A DNA stretch of 64,000 nucleotides, taken from NCBI GenBank assembly GCA_963402885.1, contig OY727096.1:9433501-9497500 (forward strand), read 5' to 3'. Shown here in pieces: positions 20,472 through 31,665 of the stretch. A model generated the notes under the pieces. That model was not told the DNA's origin and made no database searches. It worked only from the letters and a program-made list of their open reading frames with translations. The translations under genes were made by a program, and so were the position numbers. This DNA comes from Antedon bifida. Its lineage: Eukaryota > Echinodermata > Crinoidea > Comatulida > Antedonidae. Each line of letters opens with the position of its first letter. Positions within the stretch are counted from its first letter, which is position 1.

Positions 20472-20556
20472 TCAACTCGTACCCAAAATAATTCGTACCT
20501 ATTCCCAACTTGGCTAACTCGTACCTCAACCAACTCGTACCCACACCAACTCGTAC
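20472..20556 (+). repeat. Interrupted repeat of ACTCGTACC
   Basis: The word ACTCGTACC, or ATTCGTACC once, appears five times in 85 bp at irregular spacing, with CAAC/CTAAC before most copies. No coding or promoter context is visible. Confidence 0.7.
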
Positions 20557-23500
20557 ATGCCTCATTTTTAAGCCTATATTTTAACGGTAACATGCACTGT
20601 ATTTTCTTTATGATTTAAGCCGTATGCCGCTTCTACATGTTACAATCTTAGTAAGAAAACGTACACAGTAATCAGTTTTGATAATACTCTAGTATTTCAA
20701 ATGACCTACCTGCTGATTAATAATAGAACGATCCAAATGACCTACCAACCCACCCGATTCTGCTACTGTCCCTAGGTGTTATCTGTAAAACTATAGCAAG
20801 TCATACACGTTGTTGTTTGCCTAAATGCTGTAGGCCTACTTTTAACACACAGTACACTGTTTGTAGCACAGTGTCTGTTGACAATTTACAATGATGTAAA
20901 ACCCCCTCGTACTGTCATGCAAGAATAGATAGGTGTTTTCCGCCGCTTTTAGGCCTTCTAGTCAATTATTGTTATTGATTATACGAATTACGTAATTAGT
21001 TTAGTAGCTCATCTACCTTTTTAGCAGGGCATAATAAATATATATTTTCTCATTCTAAAACAGATTTCCTTATAATAATAATAAAATAGGCCTATGAATT
21101 TAACTGTAATATTGTATTGTATACATAATATTAGTAATTCCCATTACATTTATTATTATTATATATTTTACGGTTACCCCTTAATTATACTATAGTATAA
21201 CTTCCTTGTTATATGTTACAATATTTTCTTCATACAGTAATTCCATTTTTTTTTCACAGCACAAATTATCATACTGAATCATCACACACCAAGTCTCATG
21301 AAATCTCTACTGTATTTCTCCAAGCTAATCCAGCTACATGGTATTGCCTTGAGGCTAAACTACACTGTATACTGGCACTACCATCATTCCTGGCCCGTCA
21401 ACCTAGACCACATTATGGTCCAACACATAAGTACAGTCGTGTACTACTGATTCCAAATAGTGAATTACATCCTGTGGTCAAGGCTTTATTTGCTATTATG
21501 CTTATTTCCTTCAAAATACAGAGTACGTAGGGCTTCCAATTTGCTTTTATACCTGTTAATTTAAAAATCGTTTATTTCTATTGTTGCATAAAGATCAAAT
21601 TTAGACTGTAAATACTGGGATGATCACCCTAAATTTTTTTTTTCAATTAACAATTTTATATTTCACAGCTAGAAAAAAAAAGCATACAGAGTTTTTTTTA
21701 TTCATAACTGTTGAATTGCATCCCAATACATTGTACCTATTGGTATTATATCTATAAATATAAAGTACTCTCTTATAAATAGATGTATCTCTCCAAACTA
21801 CTCCAACTACCTAATCCAATAATAGTACTATTAGCATACTACTGTACACTTTGTAGACAAGAAATAAGTTGTATCCACCTAGAGGACTTATGGTAGTACT
21901 GTACAGTCGATCGGTCAACATAATCTATGCCTAGATTATTACAGTAATTAAAGTACATTATTACAGAGATTTTTTTTTTTTGCAGAAATCCAAGTTATGT
22001 GTATAAAAAGCAGTAGTCGTATTTAAAACTAAGCAGGTTGTACTCTTGAACGCAAACTGGCAGGATAATTTGAATATTTTTTGTTGTTGAAATGATGGGA
22101 TCCTAACTTCATTTTCCACGAACTAGAGACGAAGACATATTACGACCCTTTTATTTAAATTTATTTGGATAGACCTACATGTAAATTCATTAAAGGCTAT
22201 ATGATTGTTTTATATTTTAATATGTGATAGTAGAACATCATTGTGCATAATGAAGACTATGAATCTTATATTTACTTGCATTCCCATCTTTTTTTAAATT
22301 TTATTTATAATGTTGGTAATGAGTTTACTATTGAAAAAGTCATGTTTCCACTTATTTTAAATGTTGGCACACCTCTAAACTTGGTAGAACTGACTGTGTT
22401 CTACATGAGTACATTTATTATGCCATATAGTAGTGTTTCCACCATACTTCAACCTGGTAATTGAATCAATTTTATCGGGGTAAAATTTAAAATAATTTTC
22501 ACTTTTAACATAAAGTATCCTCCTGAAACATGTATTTGTACTGTACTTCATCTAATATCCATTACTTAATACTAATTTGGGTGATTTGTGTCTAACTTCA
22601 GGAATGACCTGAGGCTAGAAGAACGAATTTCTGTAAATATAATTTATATAAAAAATAAACCAATGTTTTCCTAATAATTTAACCCCTAGGTTGATAACTA
22701 ACAAAGAAATTATTGAAATTGTGTTCTCACAATACTGTATCTACATATATGCATAACTGCTGTACTTGTTTTTAACCGCATAATGGCATTGAAAAGAAGA
22801 ATGTTTTATAATTATTATAGGTTATTTCCAAATATTAATGGTCTGATATCTAACAGAAACTAAATGTTACCAAACTATGTTTTTGAAAATCTCTATGATA
22901 TAATATAAAAATATTAAAATAATATTAAATTATATTGACTATTTTTGATAATCATCATGTCCTTATAAATTCATTAATATTTCTTTTGTGTAATATAGTT
23001 TATATATTATGTATTAAATAAATTAGTAAGGCCCTATACTGTTTATATTTAAGGAAAGTTTATATACACTATTATTTTATGCCTACCAATATTAGTATTA
23101 ATTGTTTATGTAACTATTTTGTCTAATTGCATTGATTTTTTGTATAGGCCAATGGCATTAATGTTTTTCTCACAGCAAATTAGCCTAATAATGCCATATT
23201 TAGACACATAATTCTTTGATTTCTAATATTCTGTACTTGTGTATGCATTACTAAAATAGTAGTTATTTTATTTCATTTATAATGTATGTATAAACATTTA
23301 TTCAGTTTTTTTTACATTTTTAAATTTAAAAATTATTAAAATACCTATCTACCTTTCTGTTATTATATTTTTTGAGGCAGATTGATTTCAATAAAAAAAA
23401 AATTAAAACAATTAATTTGACTTACACTGTACTATGTTAGTTCAGGAGGCAGAATCAGTGGGCAGAATCTGGTGTATTTTTGTCACTTTAGGACCTAAAT

Positions 23501-23594
23501 TAGATGTTTTCTGAAGAAAAAGAGGTAAGCGGATAGGCTTTCAAACAACTCCAAGAAGATTCACACAAAAATAATTACTTTCCAATAAAATAGT

Positions 23595-24336
23595 ATGTAA
23601 CAGAGTGGACGGACGATCACTTGGCGTCCACTGGAATCTGAAGCAAGACACGTTCACATTCACGGTAGACTTACCCGACAAACCATTCTCACGGCGGGGA
23701 GTGTTATCTATCGCAAGCTCTATATTTGATCCTTTGGGGCTAGTTGCACCTGTTTCTATCGAAGGAAAATTTCTCCTTCGTGAGCTGATGTCAGAAATGA
23801 AGAACGAACCGAATGCACCTCGAGATATTTGGGATAGACCACTCCCAGATAAATGCCTCCCCAAGTGGACCCGCTGGCGAAACTCTCTACACCACTTGGA
23901 GAAAGTAGACGTTCAACGTTGCTACCAGCCTGCCAATTTTGGTACCGTGAAACGCCGTGAATTACATGCTTTTTCGGATGCAAGTGAAAAGGCAATTGGA
24001 GCTACAGTATACTTAAGACAATTCAATGAAGATGGTATACCTCACGTCTCCCTACTTTTAGCAAAGGCAAGAGTGACACCATTACATGCTGTATCTATAC
24101 CACGTTTGGAACTGTGTGGAGCAGTTATGGCTACCGCTCTTGTACAGACAATCGAACCTGAGCTAAAGGATCGCATGAAAATCGACAGCACCACTTACTA
24201 CACCGACAGTCAGGTGATTTTGGGATACATATCCAACGAATCAGAGTCCACAGAATACACTCAGTATCTGACTCCAGCCAGTGGTACCACGTTCCTACCG
24301 ACCAGAATCCAGCTGACATTGCGTCAAGATCTGTGA
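23595..24336 (+). pseudogene. pol: BEL/Pao reverse transcriptase C-terminus and RNase H, 5'-truncated and frameshifted
   Basis: Homology begins abruptly at VDGRSLGVHWN (about 23600), which in Pao-type pol lies downstream of the RT catalytic core. The conserved FSRRGVLSIASSIFDPLG follows, then RNase H with ELHAFSDASEKAIGATVYL and TTYYTDSQVILGYI. Protease and the RT palm are absent. Near 24240 the frame changes after GYISNES: the next frame gives RVHRIHSVSD, while the expected RRFHVYVAN-like segment is missing. This fits a deletion of about 26 bp. The natural 5' partner of this fragment is the gag at 16543-18465 in opposite orientation. Confidence 0.85.
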
Positions 24337-26060
24337 GAGCAGAAGACCTTATGAATACCACATGGTTCACAGGACCCGAGTTTCTGTGGAGTTCACAGCC
24401 TAGTCCGACAAATTCCATCAATTTGAAAGAGGCGTTGCCGCTGAATGAAAATGACCCCGAAATCCGTACACAGGTTCACGCCAAAGCCACCAATGTAATC
24501 CCAGGATTAGGAACCGAAAGATTTAAACGCTTCTCGAGTTGGAAATCTCTCAAGCGAGCAGTTGCAGCCTTAATACTGAAGACCAAAGTGTTGAAGGCAA
24601 AAAGGGTAAACAAGCAGCAAGATGTGACAGAACGATTGCCAGAGCGGCCGTCGTTGATTGAACTTCAACGTGCGGAAATGATCATACTAAAAGAGGTCCA
24701 GCACCAGTCCTTCAGCAAAGAAACATTAGAACTGACACCCGAAAATGAAACTCAACCTACGATCAAGACTGGCCCTCTTCAAAAATTAAGTCCCTTCATA
24801 GACCAAGACGGACTGCTCAGAGTTGGTGGGCGTTTAAAAAGGGCTGACCTCGAACTTGGAGGCAAACATCCTGTTCTCCTCCCGAAAGACAGTTACGTCT
24901 CCAAATTGGTCGCAGAACACTTTCATTATCAAGTGCAACATCAAGGTCGTCAGCTAACAACTGCGGCTATTCGATCAGGAGGCATGTGGATACTTGGAGC
25001 AAACAACTTGGTAAGAAGTATCGTGGACAAGTGCGTTGTGTGCAGAAAACTCAGAGGAAAACCTTTAACCCAACAAATGGCAGACTTACCCAAAGACAGA
25101 CTAGAGGCAACTCCGCCATTTACCAACGTCGGTACTGACGTATTTGGTCCATGGCCTGTCAAAACAAGAAAAACCAGAGGTGGAGCAGCTGACTCTAAGA
25201 GATGGGCTGTAATCTTCACATGCCTCTGCAGCAGAGCCGTTCATGTCGAAATAATCGAATCAATGGATACATCAGCCTTTATTATGGCACTACGTCGTTT
25301 CATTGCATTACGAGGACCAGTTTCCAGACTCAGGAGCGACCAAGGCACCAACTTCATTGGGGCAAAGAACGAGCTTGATGCTTCACTTAGACAGATGGAT
25401 CAGACACTCGTTGACAGGTACCTGACCTCTCAAAACTGTCAGTGGATCTTTAACCCACCACATGCTTCACACTTCGGAGGAGTTTGGGAGAGGCAGATCG
25501 GAACAATTAGACGCATCTTAGAAGCAATGTTTGATCAACTGGGCGGACACCGACTCACACATGAAGTCCTAGTGACATTAATGGCCGAGGCATGCGCGAT
25601 TGTCAATTCACGTCCCATCACCACACAATCAGCAGATCCCAATGATCCAATAGCCCTCAGCCCCTCCATGCTATTAACTCAGAAATCTATGCCACCACAT
25701 CCACCCCCAGGAAACTTTGTAAAGGAGGATATCTATGGAAGGAAGAGATGGCGTCAGGTCCAGTACCTGGCAGACCAGTTCTGGGCTAGCTGGAAAAAAG
25801 AATACCTCCAAAATCTTCAATCCAGACAGAAATGGTTCCATACCAAACCAGACATTTCAGATGATGATGTCGTGCTTCTTCGTGAAAAGGACGACCCTAG
25901 ATGCAACTGGCCACTCGGACGTGTAATTAAGACATACCCTAGTGAGGATGGAAAGGTTCGCAAAGCTGACATCCTTATATGCCGAGATGGAACTCAACGT
26001 ACCTACTTAAGACCAATCTCCGAGCTTGTATTGATCCAGAAAGCTCCAATCTCTACTTAG
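24333..26060 (+). CDS. pol: BEL/Pao integrase
   Basis: A 575-codon frame continuing pol. Its first part finishes the RNase H-integrase linker (FTGPEFLW). The H2C2 zinc region spans about residues 194-240 (AEHFHYQVQHQGR, CVVCRK). The catalytic core shows Asp 269 (GTDVFGPW), Asp 336 (RSDQGTNFIG) and Glu 386 (HFGGVWERQIG). A C-terminal DUF5641-like domain follows (ADQFWASWKKEYL, ISELVLIQ). Integrase inserts the element DNA into the chromosome. All catalytic residues are kept, but the upstream frameshift and missing RT mean this copy cannot make a full polyprotein. The M at the start is not a true initiation site. Confidence 0.92.
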   Translation: MRAEDLMNTTWFTGPEFLWSSQPSPTNSINLKEALPLNENDPEIRTQVHAKATNVIPGLGTERFKRFSSWKSLKRAVAALILKTKVLKAKRVNKQQDVTERLPERPSLIELQRAEMIILKEVQHQSFSKETLELTPENETQPTIKTGPLQKLSPFIDQDGLLRVGGRLKRADLELGGKHPVLLPKDSYVSKLVAEHFHYQVQHQGRQLTTAAIRSGGMWILGANNLVRSIVDKCVVCRKLRGKPLTQQMADLPKDRLEATPPFTNVGTDVFGPWPVKTRKTRGGAADSKRWAVIFTCLCSRAVHVEIIESMDTSAFIMALRRFIALRGPVSRLRSDQGTNFIGAKNELDASLRQMDQTLVDRYLTSQNCQWIFNPPHASHFGGVWERQIGTIRRILEAMFDQLGGHRLTHEVLVTLMAEACAIVNSRPITTQSADPNDPIALSPSMLLTQKSMPPHPPPGNFVKEDIYGRKRWRQVQYLADQFWASWKKEYLQNLQSRQKWFHTKPDISDDDVVLLREKDDPRCNWPLGRVIKTYPSEDGKVRKADILICRDGTQRTYLRPISELVLIQKAPIST

Positions 26061-26171
26061 TTTAGACTTGATTATTCTGATTGAAAGTATACTAGGAATG
26101 ATTGAATTACTATGTACAAGTTTAGTGATTAGAATAGGTAGATTAAAAATGTTCCCTTTTAAGTTTTAACA

Positions 26172-26186
26172 TTTTTAGGCGGGGAG
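26172..26186 (+). other. Polypurine tract of the BEL element
   Basis: A purine-rich run (GGCGGGGAG at 26178-26186) lies immediately before the LTR start TGTTGTGG. This is the normal place for the primer of plus-strand synthesis. Confidence 0.7.
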
Positions 26187-26879
26187 TGTTGTGGACTGTA
26201 TACCAAGTATACTGTACTAGCCTTTTATTTTATACTGTACCTCACTTTAAGTAAGACAGGGATGATTTATGACAAGCCAACATTCCTAAGAACCCAAAGC
26301 TATGACCTTATAGATTATTACCATGGAAACCTGCCCTCTCTCTTAGAAGATATGATAATTAGCTAAAGAAACCACACTTCACCTTACTGTTATAAAGGAA
26401 GAACACCTATTTTTATTATACGGAATTTACATGATTGAAACAATGTTTAAAGGTTTTAGAAACAACAGAATGTTATAGGATCCACAGTCAAGTGAGTAAT
26501 TTAACTTTAGTTACTTGTAGTTTCAGTATTATAATTGTAGATTAGAGATTTTATATATATTGATTTAAACCTCACCTAATCTTTGAGGCTATTATAAGGT
26601 TTAAAGTAAAGTAGATTCAATTAGGCATTTCAACTAATAATGATAACGTTGATCGAATGATTTATTGATGATATTGCTGGATTTATTGCATTTTATTATT
26701 TAGAATGTTTATTGTATTCCTTTATAGTTTACACGTTGGAATAAAGTTTGGGAACCATCGCTCTGACCTTTGACCTTTATTTTGTTTCGACGAGTTGAAC
26801 TGACTGGTGAAAATTGCGTTACCGCTGACGCGCTTTACGACTCGACTTGAAACGCTAGGCTACACCAGCAACCAGTACA
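26187..26879 (+). mobile_element. BEL/Pao 3' LTR (pol side)
   Basis: About 693 bp, from TGTTGTGGACTG to CCAGTACA. It is uninterrupted and nearly identical to the gag-side LTR in inverted orientation. It preserves the empty site (TCTCTTAGAAGATATG near 26339) for the Harbinger insertion found in the other LTR. Confidence 0.93.
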
Positions 26880-26884
26880 ATTTC
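26880..26884. other. Target-site duplication, right outer edge (ATTTC)
   Basis: Five bases directly after the 3' LTR, matching the reverse complement of 20014-20018. Confidence 0.85.
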
Positions 26885-26944
26885 CATATTTTTATATAAT
26901 TGATCAGCCATGATCAAATTATCTTTTTTTTTTTGTATTTTCAG

Positions 26945-26994
26945 CTGTGAGTAAGGAAGCTTTCATTATGACTGTGCATGTCAAGTACGGCTAA
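26945..26994 (+). CDS. Orphan last exon, paralogue A of the secreted PAN/EGF gene
   Basis: A pyrimidine tract ending TTTTCAG precedes CT GTG AGT AAG GAA GCT and so on, ending in TAA at 26992-26994. It encodes VSKEAFIMTVHVKYG, nearly identical to the last exon of gene B at 44338-44384 (LKEEAYIMTVHVKYG). Codon phase is the same, and the similarity continues through the 3' flank. None of the earlier exons of this copy can be found upstream. The BEL insertion sits about 60 bp before the acceptor, and the inverted block lies beyond it. The exon may be all that is left of a neighbouring gene copy. Confidence 0.7.
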
Positions 26995-27780
26995 TAATAT
27001 TTACTCTTAGAATGTATCATCATCATGCAATTACAGAAGCACGAGACCCATGTTTGCTGACTTCTACTGATGCACTATTATCACATTCAACTTTTAGCAC
27101 TGAACATTTTATCACGTTTATTAACAAAAACAATATACTTTTAATGAGTAAAGTTGATTAACAGTTTCTTTAAAAAAAAGAAGCATTGCTTTTGTATTTG
27201 AGAGACGACCACAATGTTAAATAGGTTTTATTTTACCTGACTGCGAAATCATGGATAAATAAATAACAGTGTTTTGAATGAAACGTACAACTGAAATGTG
27301 AAGCAATTCCGGCCACTTTTGTACAGTGGATGTGAATGTATCTACTAAACATTTTCTCATACTGTTAGTATGCAAAATATCTTTCCTGAGATATGTAGAT
27401 TTCATGTTTATAATTGTATCTAGTTTTGTATTATCACCATTTAATGTTAAAATATATATAACTGTATATACAGTATTATAACTTGTCTCAATACAATTTG
27501 AATTGCTAAATTATTTAGGCTTTTTAAAATAAAAACGTATTTTACATTTTAAATATAGATACGGTGCGTGACACGACTATTTGTTTTATGTCGACTTCGA
27601 AATATCTACCCCAATCTAGTCACTACACCGGACATGATAGAGAAGAGGTCAGAATATGCAGGGAGAGGTGATTGTTTATCAAATTAATATTAAACTATTA
27701 TATTATTATTGTCATAATTATTAATTTAAAAAAGAATAAAATTTATATTCTACACTTACAAACTTAGTAGTTGTCGTCTG
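26995..27780 (+). repeat. Duplicated 3' flank, copy A
   Basis: The flank matches 44385-45240 over many blocks, for example CGGCTAATAATATTTACTC, CATGAGACCCATGTTTGCT-like wording, TTCCGGCCACTTTTGTACAG (about 27308 and 44759) and CTTAGTAGTT.TCGTCTG just before the minisatellite. It probably includes the 3' UTR of the host gene family. Confidence 0.85.
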
Positions 27781-27839
27781 TTGTACAGAAATGAACGATT
27801 TGATAACGACTATCAATACAATCGCGACCACACTGACTA

Positions 27840-28295
27840 CCACGAAGACAACCTCAACCATGACCACCACTACCTCCACCACCATCATCATCAACACCAT
27901 CACAAAGACCACCATCGGTACCACAAACACTATCACCACAAACATCATCACCACCACAACTACTACAATTATTATCACCACCATCATCATCACCACCACA
28001 AACACTATCACCACCACCATCATCAACACCACAAACACTATCACCACCACCATCATCACCACCACAAACACTATCACCACAAACATCATCACCACCACAA
28101 ACACTATCACCACCATCATCACCACGACAAACACTATTACCACCACCATCATCACCACCACAAACACTATCACCACAAACATCATCACCACCACAAACAC
28201 TATCACCACCATCATCACCACTACAAATAATATCACCACCACCATCATCACCACCACAAACACTATCACCACCACCATCATGAATACCACAAATA
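27840..28295 (+). repeat. CACCACAAACACTATCAC minisatellite, copy A
   Basis: Units of 15-18 bp built from CACCACAAACACTATCAC and CACCATCATCAC. The periods are multiples of 3, so every frame stays open and spells His/Lys/Tyr-rich or Thr-rich strings on one strand and Val- or Gly-rich strings on the other. No gene is inferred. The same array follows the equivalent flank at 45239-45440 and occurs inverted at 57110-57410 and 60332-61200. Confidence 0.95.
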
Positions 28296-28789
28296 ATATT
28301 ATAACCACGCATCAAGGTTTCTCGAAATATTTTCCATATCTGTAATTATCCAATCAGTCTATAAACAATGTTAATGGTCAAAAGTAATTGTTATGTGAAT
28401 TACCGCAGTGTAAGGAAAGTAATCTAACGTACCGCTGCTATCATTTATTCGCTGGGAAATAGTCGGGTTTGTTATCATTATGTTACGCTAATAAAACTGT
28501 GTTATAACATCGCATTTAATTGAATAACTTAATTTTAATATCGAAGCTGAACGAAATAAAAAACCTAATAAAACTAGGGAATGCACTATTGCTAACTTAA
28601 GAAATATATTGCTAGACAATTATTAATGCGCATGTTCAGAACATTATCAGTTTGCAAATGAAGGGTCGATAAAAAGATAAAGAATCATTGTCATTGTCAT
28701 TGTCATTGTCAGTGTACGGAAACTAATCTAGCCGTGTGATGGTATTGTACCTTATACTAAAGTATATTAAAAAAAGATAGTATTAATAA
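28296..28789. other. No gene; short CATTGT microsatellite
   Basis: A CATTGT hexamer repeat lies at about 28685-28710. The words GCTGGGAAATAG and TAACATCGCATTTAATTG near 28450-28530 have looser partners near 32360 and 32770, hinting at old duplication between the gene units. Confidence 0.5.
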
Positions 28790-29745
28790 AATAAGAAAGG
28801 GGAACAAAAATTATATAAGAAACTCAGGGGGACTCAGTGTATACATTAAAAACAATATGATCGTAACAGAAATTAACGGAGAATGCGAATACATTATTTG
28901 GTTAACATTAGATAACAAATATAACGGAATGGTCTTATTTTTAGCATTTGTATATGCACCTCCAGCAGGTTCAAACTTTAAATTCGACATATACCAGCAA
29001 CTAGAATTAGATCTTATTCAATTTAATCTTAAATATGGAAAAAGCTGTTTTATCCATTCTGGAGATTTTAACTCGAGGACGGCTGAACTCGATGATTTTA
29101 ATAGCAAAATGCAATCCGAAAACATTGACATTAATGACCCTCCAGATCTATTACACATCTAAACAAATATCTATGGATAAAATTACAAACCCTTATGGAA
29201 TGAAACTACTAGACTTCTGTAAAAATGTTAAAATGCGAATTCTAAATAGTAGGGTTGGAAATGACAATGGAATCGGATTCTTCACGTTTCTAGGTCATCA
29301 AGGCAAAAGTGTAAACGATTATGTAATTGCAAGTGAAAACCTATTACTGGAAAACTTCTTTAAACACTTTAATATTAGCAATAGATGTGAATCAGACCAC
29401 CTTTCAATAGAATTCAGCTTTAAACATGAGCTAAAATCTGATATAGTAAATACAACATGCAAAATATGCCAAACAGGTCCTAAATATATCTGGGATGAGA
29501 AGATAACACTAGACGATGATTCCATTAGGAGTAAAGGAATTGATAAACAAATAAATGATGTAATTAAAAATTCAGAAACAGACGACAGTAATACTCTAAT
29601 AAACAAAATTACTGAAATAATATACAGCCAAGGAAAGATTAAAACAAATAGTTCCAAATATATGCCGAACATAGAAAAACATATTAAGAATTACTTAGAA
29701 AAAAGAAACGACAGTTCAAAAAACAAAAAGAAAATATTGTTATAG
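28790..29745 (+). pseudogene. LINE endonuclease region, frameshifted
   Basis: Reads RNSGGLSVYIKNNM, LAFVYAPPAGSN and HSGDFNSRTAELDD (APE motif GDFN near 29062), then a frame change near 29100. It continues in the second frame with PYGMKLLDFCKN, VNDYVIASENLL and SDHLSIEFSF (the terminal SDH motif near 29395). The endonuclease start is missing. The following linker ends at 29745 in a lysine-rich stretch. Confidence 0.8.
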
Positions 29746-29889
29746 ACAACATACATAAAAATGGAAAGGAATTTTGGAAAATATTTAAAGAAAAAAAAGA
29801 AATAGATGCAAATAAAATAACATGCAAACAGTGGATAAATTACTTCCAAACAATATTCAAGCAACACAAAATTGACTATACAAAACATT

Positions 29890-30800
29890 CAATAGAATAG
29901 TTAAAAGTAGTACATTTCCAAAAAGTTGGTTACAGGGGATATGAGTCCCAATACATAAAGACAAGGACCGGCAAAATCCATCAAACTATCGTCCAATTAC
30001 TCTATTATCCATTTTTAGTAAAGTTTTTGTTAAAATATTAGAAAGCAGAATAAGAGAATGGGTAGAAATAAAACAAATTATATCAGAGGAACAGGCGGGC
30101 TTTAGGAAAAATTATAGTACGATTGATAATGCTTTTATACTTCAAACTATAATCAATAAAGCATTACAAAAAAAGGGGAAAACTCTGTAGTGTGTTTGTA
30201 GATTTTAAGCAAGCTTTCGATCGTTTGGATAGATCGATTTTATTTTGTAAATTAGACAAGTTAAACCTTCCTGTAAACTTAGTTGAACTCTTGATATCTA
30301 TGTACACGAACACTGAAATAAAAATTAAAACGCTGCATGGTTTAACAGATGCAATAGAATGTAATATAGGATTAAAGTCTTCTCTCTTCTTCTTTTCACT
30401 CTCTTTTTATATGATTTTAAAGACACTTTACTGAAAGAAAATAATCACTACTGTTTAATTGATAACACTGTAAGTTCACACTTATTATTTGCAGATGATC
30501 TGGTTTTGTTTTCTTATTCTAAAGTTGGTCTACAAAAGCAAATAAATTGTGTTGTAAAATATTGCAATGTGAATAAGTTAGAAATAAATAAGTTAAAACC
30601 TAAAGCTATGGTGTTCCGAAATGGTGGAACTACAGGAGGGGATGAAAAATGGTACATAAATGATGTCAATATAGAAATAGTAAAAGAATATAAAAATGTA
30701 GGTTTTTATTTTAACAATAAGGGGGATTGGAACACGATAAAAATCAAACAGGCGGAAAAGAGAAAAAGAGTTATGTGAAATGTGAAATGTTAAATTTGGG
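29890..30800 (+). pseudogene. LINE reverse transcriptase region, broken
   Basis: NPSNYRPITLLSIFSKVF (about 29966) is followed by EEQAGFRKNYSTIDNAF, a stop, and then FVDFKQAFDRLDRSIL (RT motif A, near 30197). The region normally holding the QG motif is garbled near 30370-30420. LLFADDLVLFSYSK follows (catalytic FADD near 30493), then KLEINKLKPKAMVFRNGG. Catalytic residues survive but the frame does not. Confidence 0.82.
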
Positions 30801-31112
30801 ATTTTCGTCTGCAAAAATACAGTCTGAGCTTTTTGATAGACAAGTCGTTTCAATACTACTATACGGTAGTGAACTTTTGGAGGGGGCGGGGAAATGAATG
30901 TAAATGTATTGAAAATGTACTCGTAAAACACTATAAAGTGTTCTGAACGTCCCACAGTCATGCCCAAACGAAGATGCGCGTAATGAACTAGATAGAATTC
31001 CGATTAATTACTATCAAATATTGAGAATGATCAAGTATTAGATAAAAATCAATAAAATGGAAAATAATAATTTACCAAATATAATGCTACCAAACTCAAA
31101 GATCGTGGTTAT

Positions 31113-31450
31113 ATGTGGAATAGTTTAATCAATGAAAACATTTTACCTATTATCTCACAAAGAATTAGGGATGTTGCATTGCAGAAATCAACTGAAAAAA
31201 TTAATAATAATACACGTCTCAATTTTTATAAAAATATTAAGTCTGACAATTTTTACGAACCTTATGTTTATGATTTAAGTTTTAAGTATAGAACACTCAT
31301 ATCACGCTTTAGATTATCGTGCCATAATCTGTTGATTGAAAAGAGGCGACATTTAAAAATTAACAGAGAGTCTAGAATATGTATGTTTTGTGATCAAGTT
31401 TAGAAGATGAAAAACATTTTCTTTTATACTGTCCTTTTTATAAAAATATT
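31113..31450 (+). pseudogene. LINE C-terminal zinc-finger region
   Basis: Encodes FKYRTLISRFRLSCHNLLIE, then RESRICMFCDQ, a stop or frame change, and LEDEKHFLLYCPFYKNIR. This is the C-x2-C...H...C tail that ends many LINE reverse transcriptases. It matches the position expected for the element at 28790-31665. Confidence 0.7.
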
Positions 31451-31665
31451 AGGAAAAAATATGTGCCTTATTTAAATGTATAGGCCTACATGTTAAAAAA
31501 TATGTTTGTAAACAATGAAACCCAAAAAAGTCTTTTGCAACCTATTTATGTAAAGCTTATGAAAAGAGAAAAACCTGTATGTCTGAAAATAATATAGATT
31601 ATAATATGTGAAATGGGCCGGAGGCCATTGTTTATTGAATAAATGAAAGAAGGAAAGAAAAAAGA

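Larger units (their letters stand above)
20019..23594. other. Host flank inside the inverted segment, no gene recognised
   Basis: AT-rich DNA between the two divergent halves of the BEL element. It includes a pair of hairpins (20089-20165) and a small ACTCGTACC repeat cluster (20472-20556). A 105-codon open frame at 21213-21530 and one at 22243-22464 show no recognisable domain or splice support. If the inversion model holds, this block was once adjacent to the DNA left of 16543 in the opposite orientation. Confidence 0.5.
28790..31665 (+). mobile_element. Decayed LINE of uncertain clade
   Basis: A non-LTR retrotransposon copy reading rightward, with endonuclease, reverse transcriptase and a C-terminal zinc-finger region in order, but with several frameshifts, stops and missing pieces. 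The 3' end reads GGGCCGGAGGCCATTG then TTTATTGAATAAATGAAAG, a tail style common in invertebrate LINEs. The 5' end is truncated within the endonuclease. Confidence 0.85.

Noticed and set aside
21213-21530. 105-codon frame in the inverted block
   Set aside because: Composition is not convincing, no domain, and no flanking splice sites that join to another exon.
27781-28345. Long open frames rich in His, Thr, Val or Gly over the minisatellite
   Set aside because: The period is a multiple of 3 and lacks stops on either strand, so open frames are forced; no start context, splice site or domain supports a gene. The same applies to 45223-45508 and 60507-61204.
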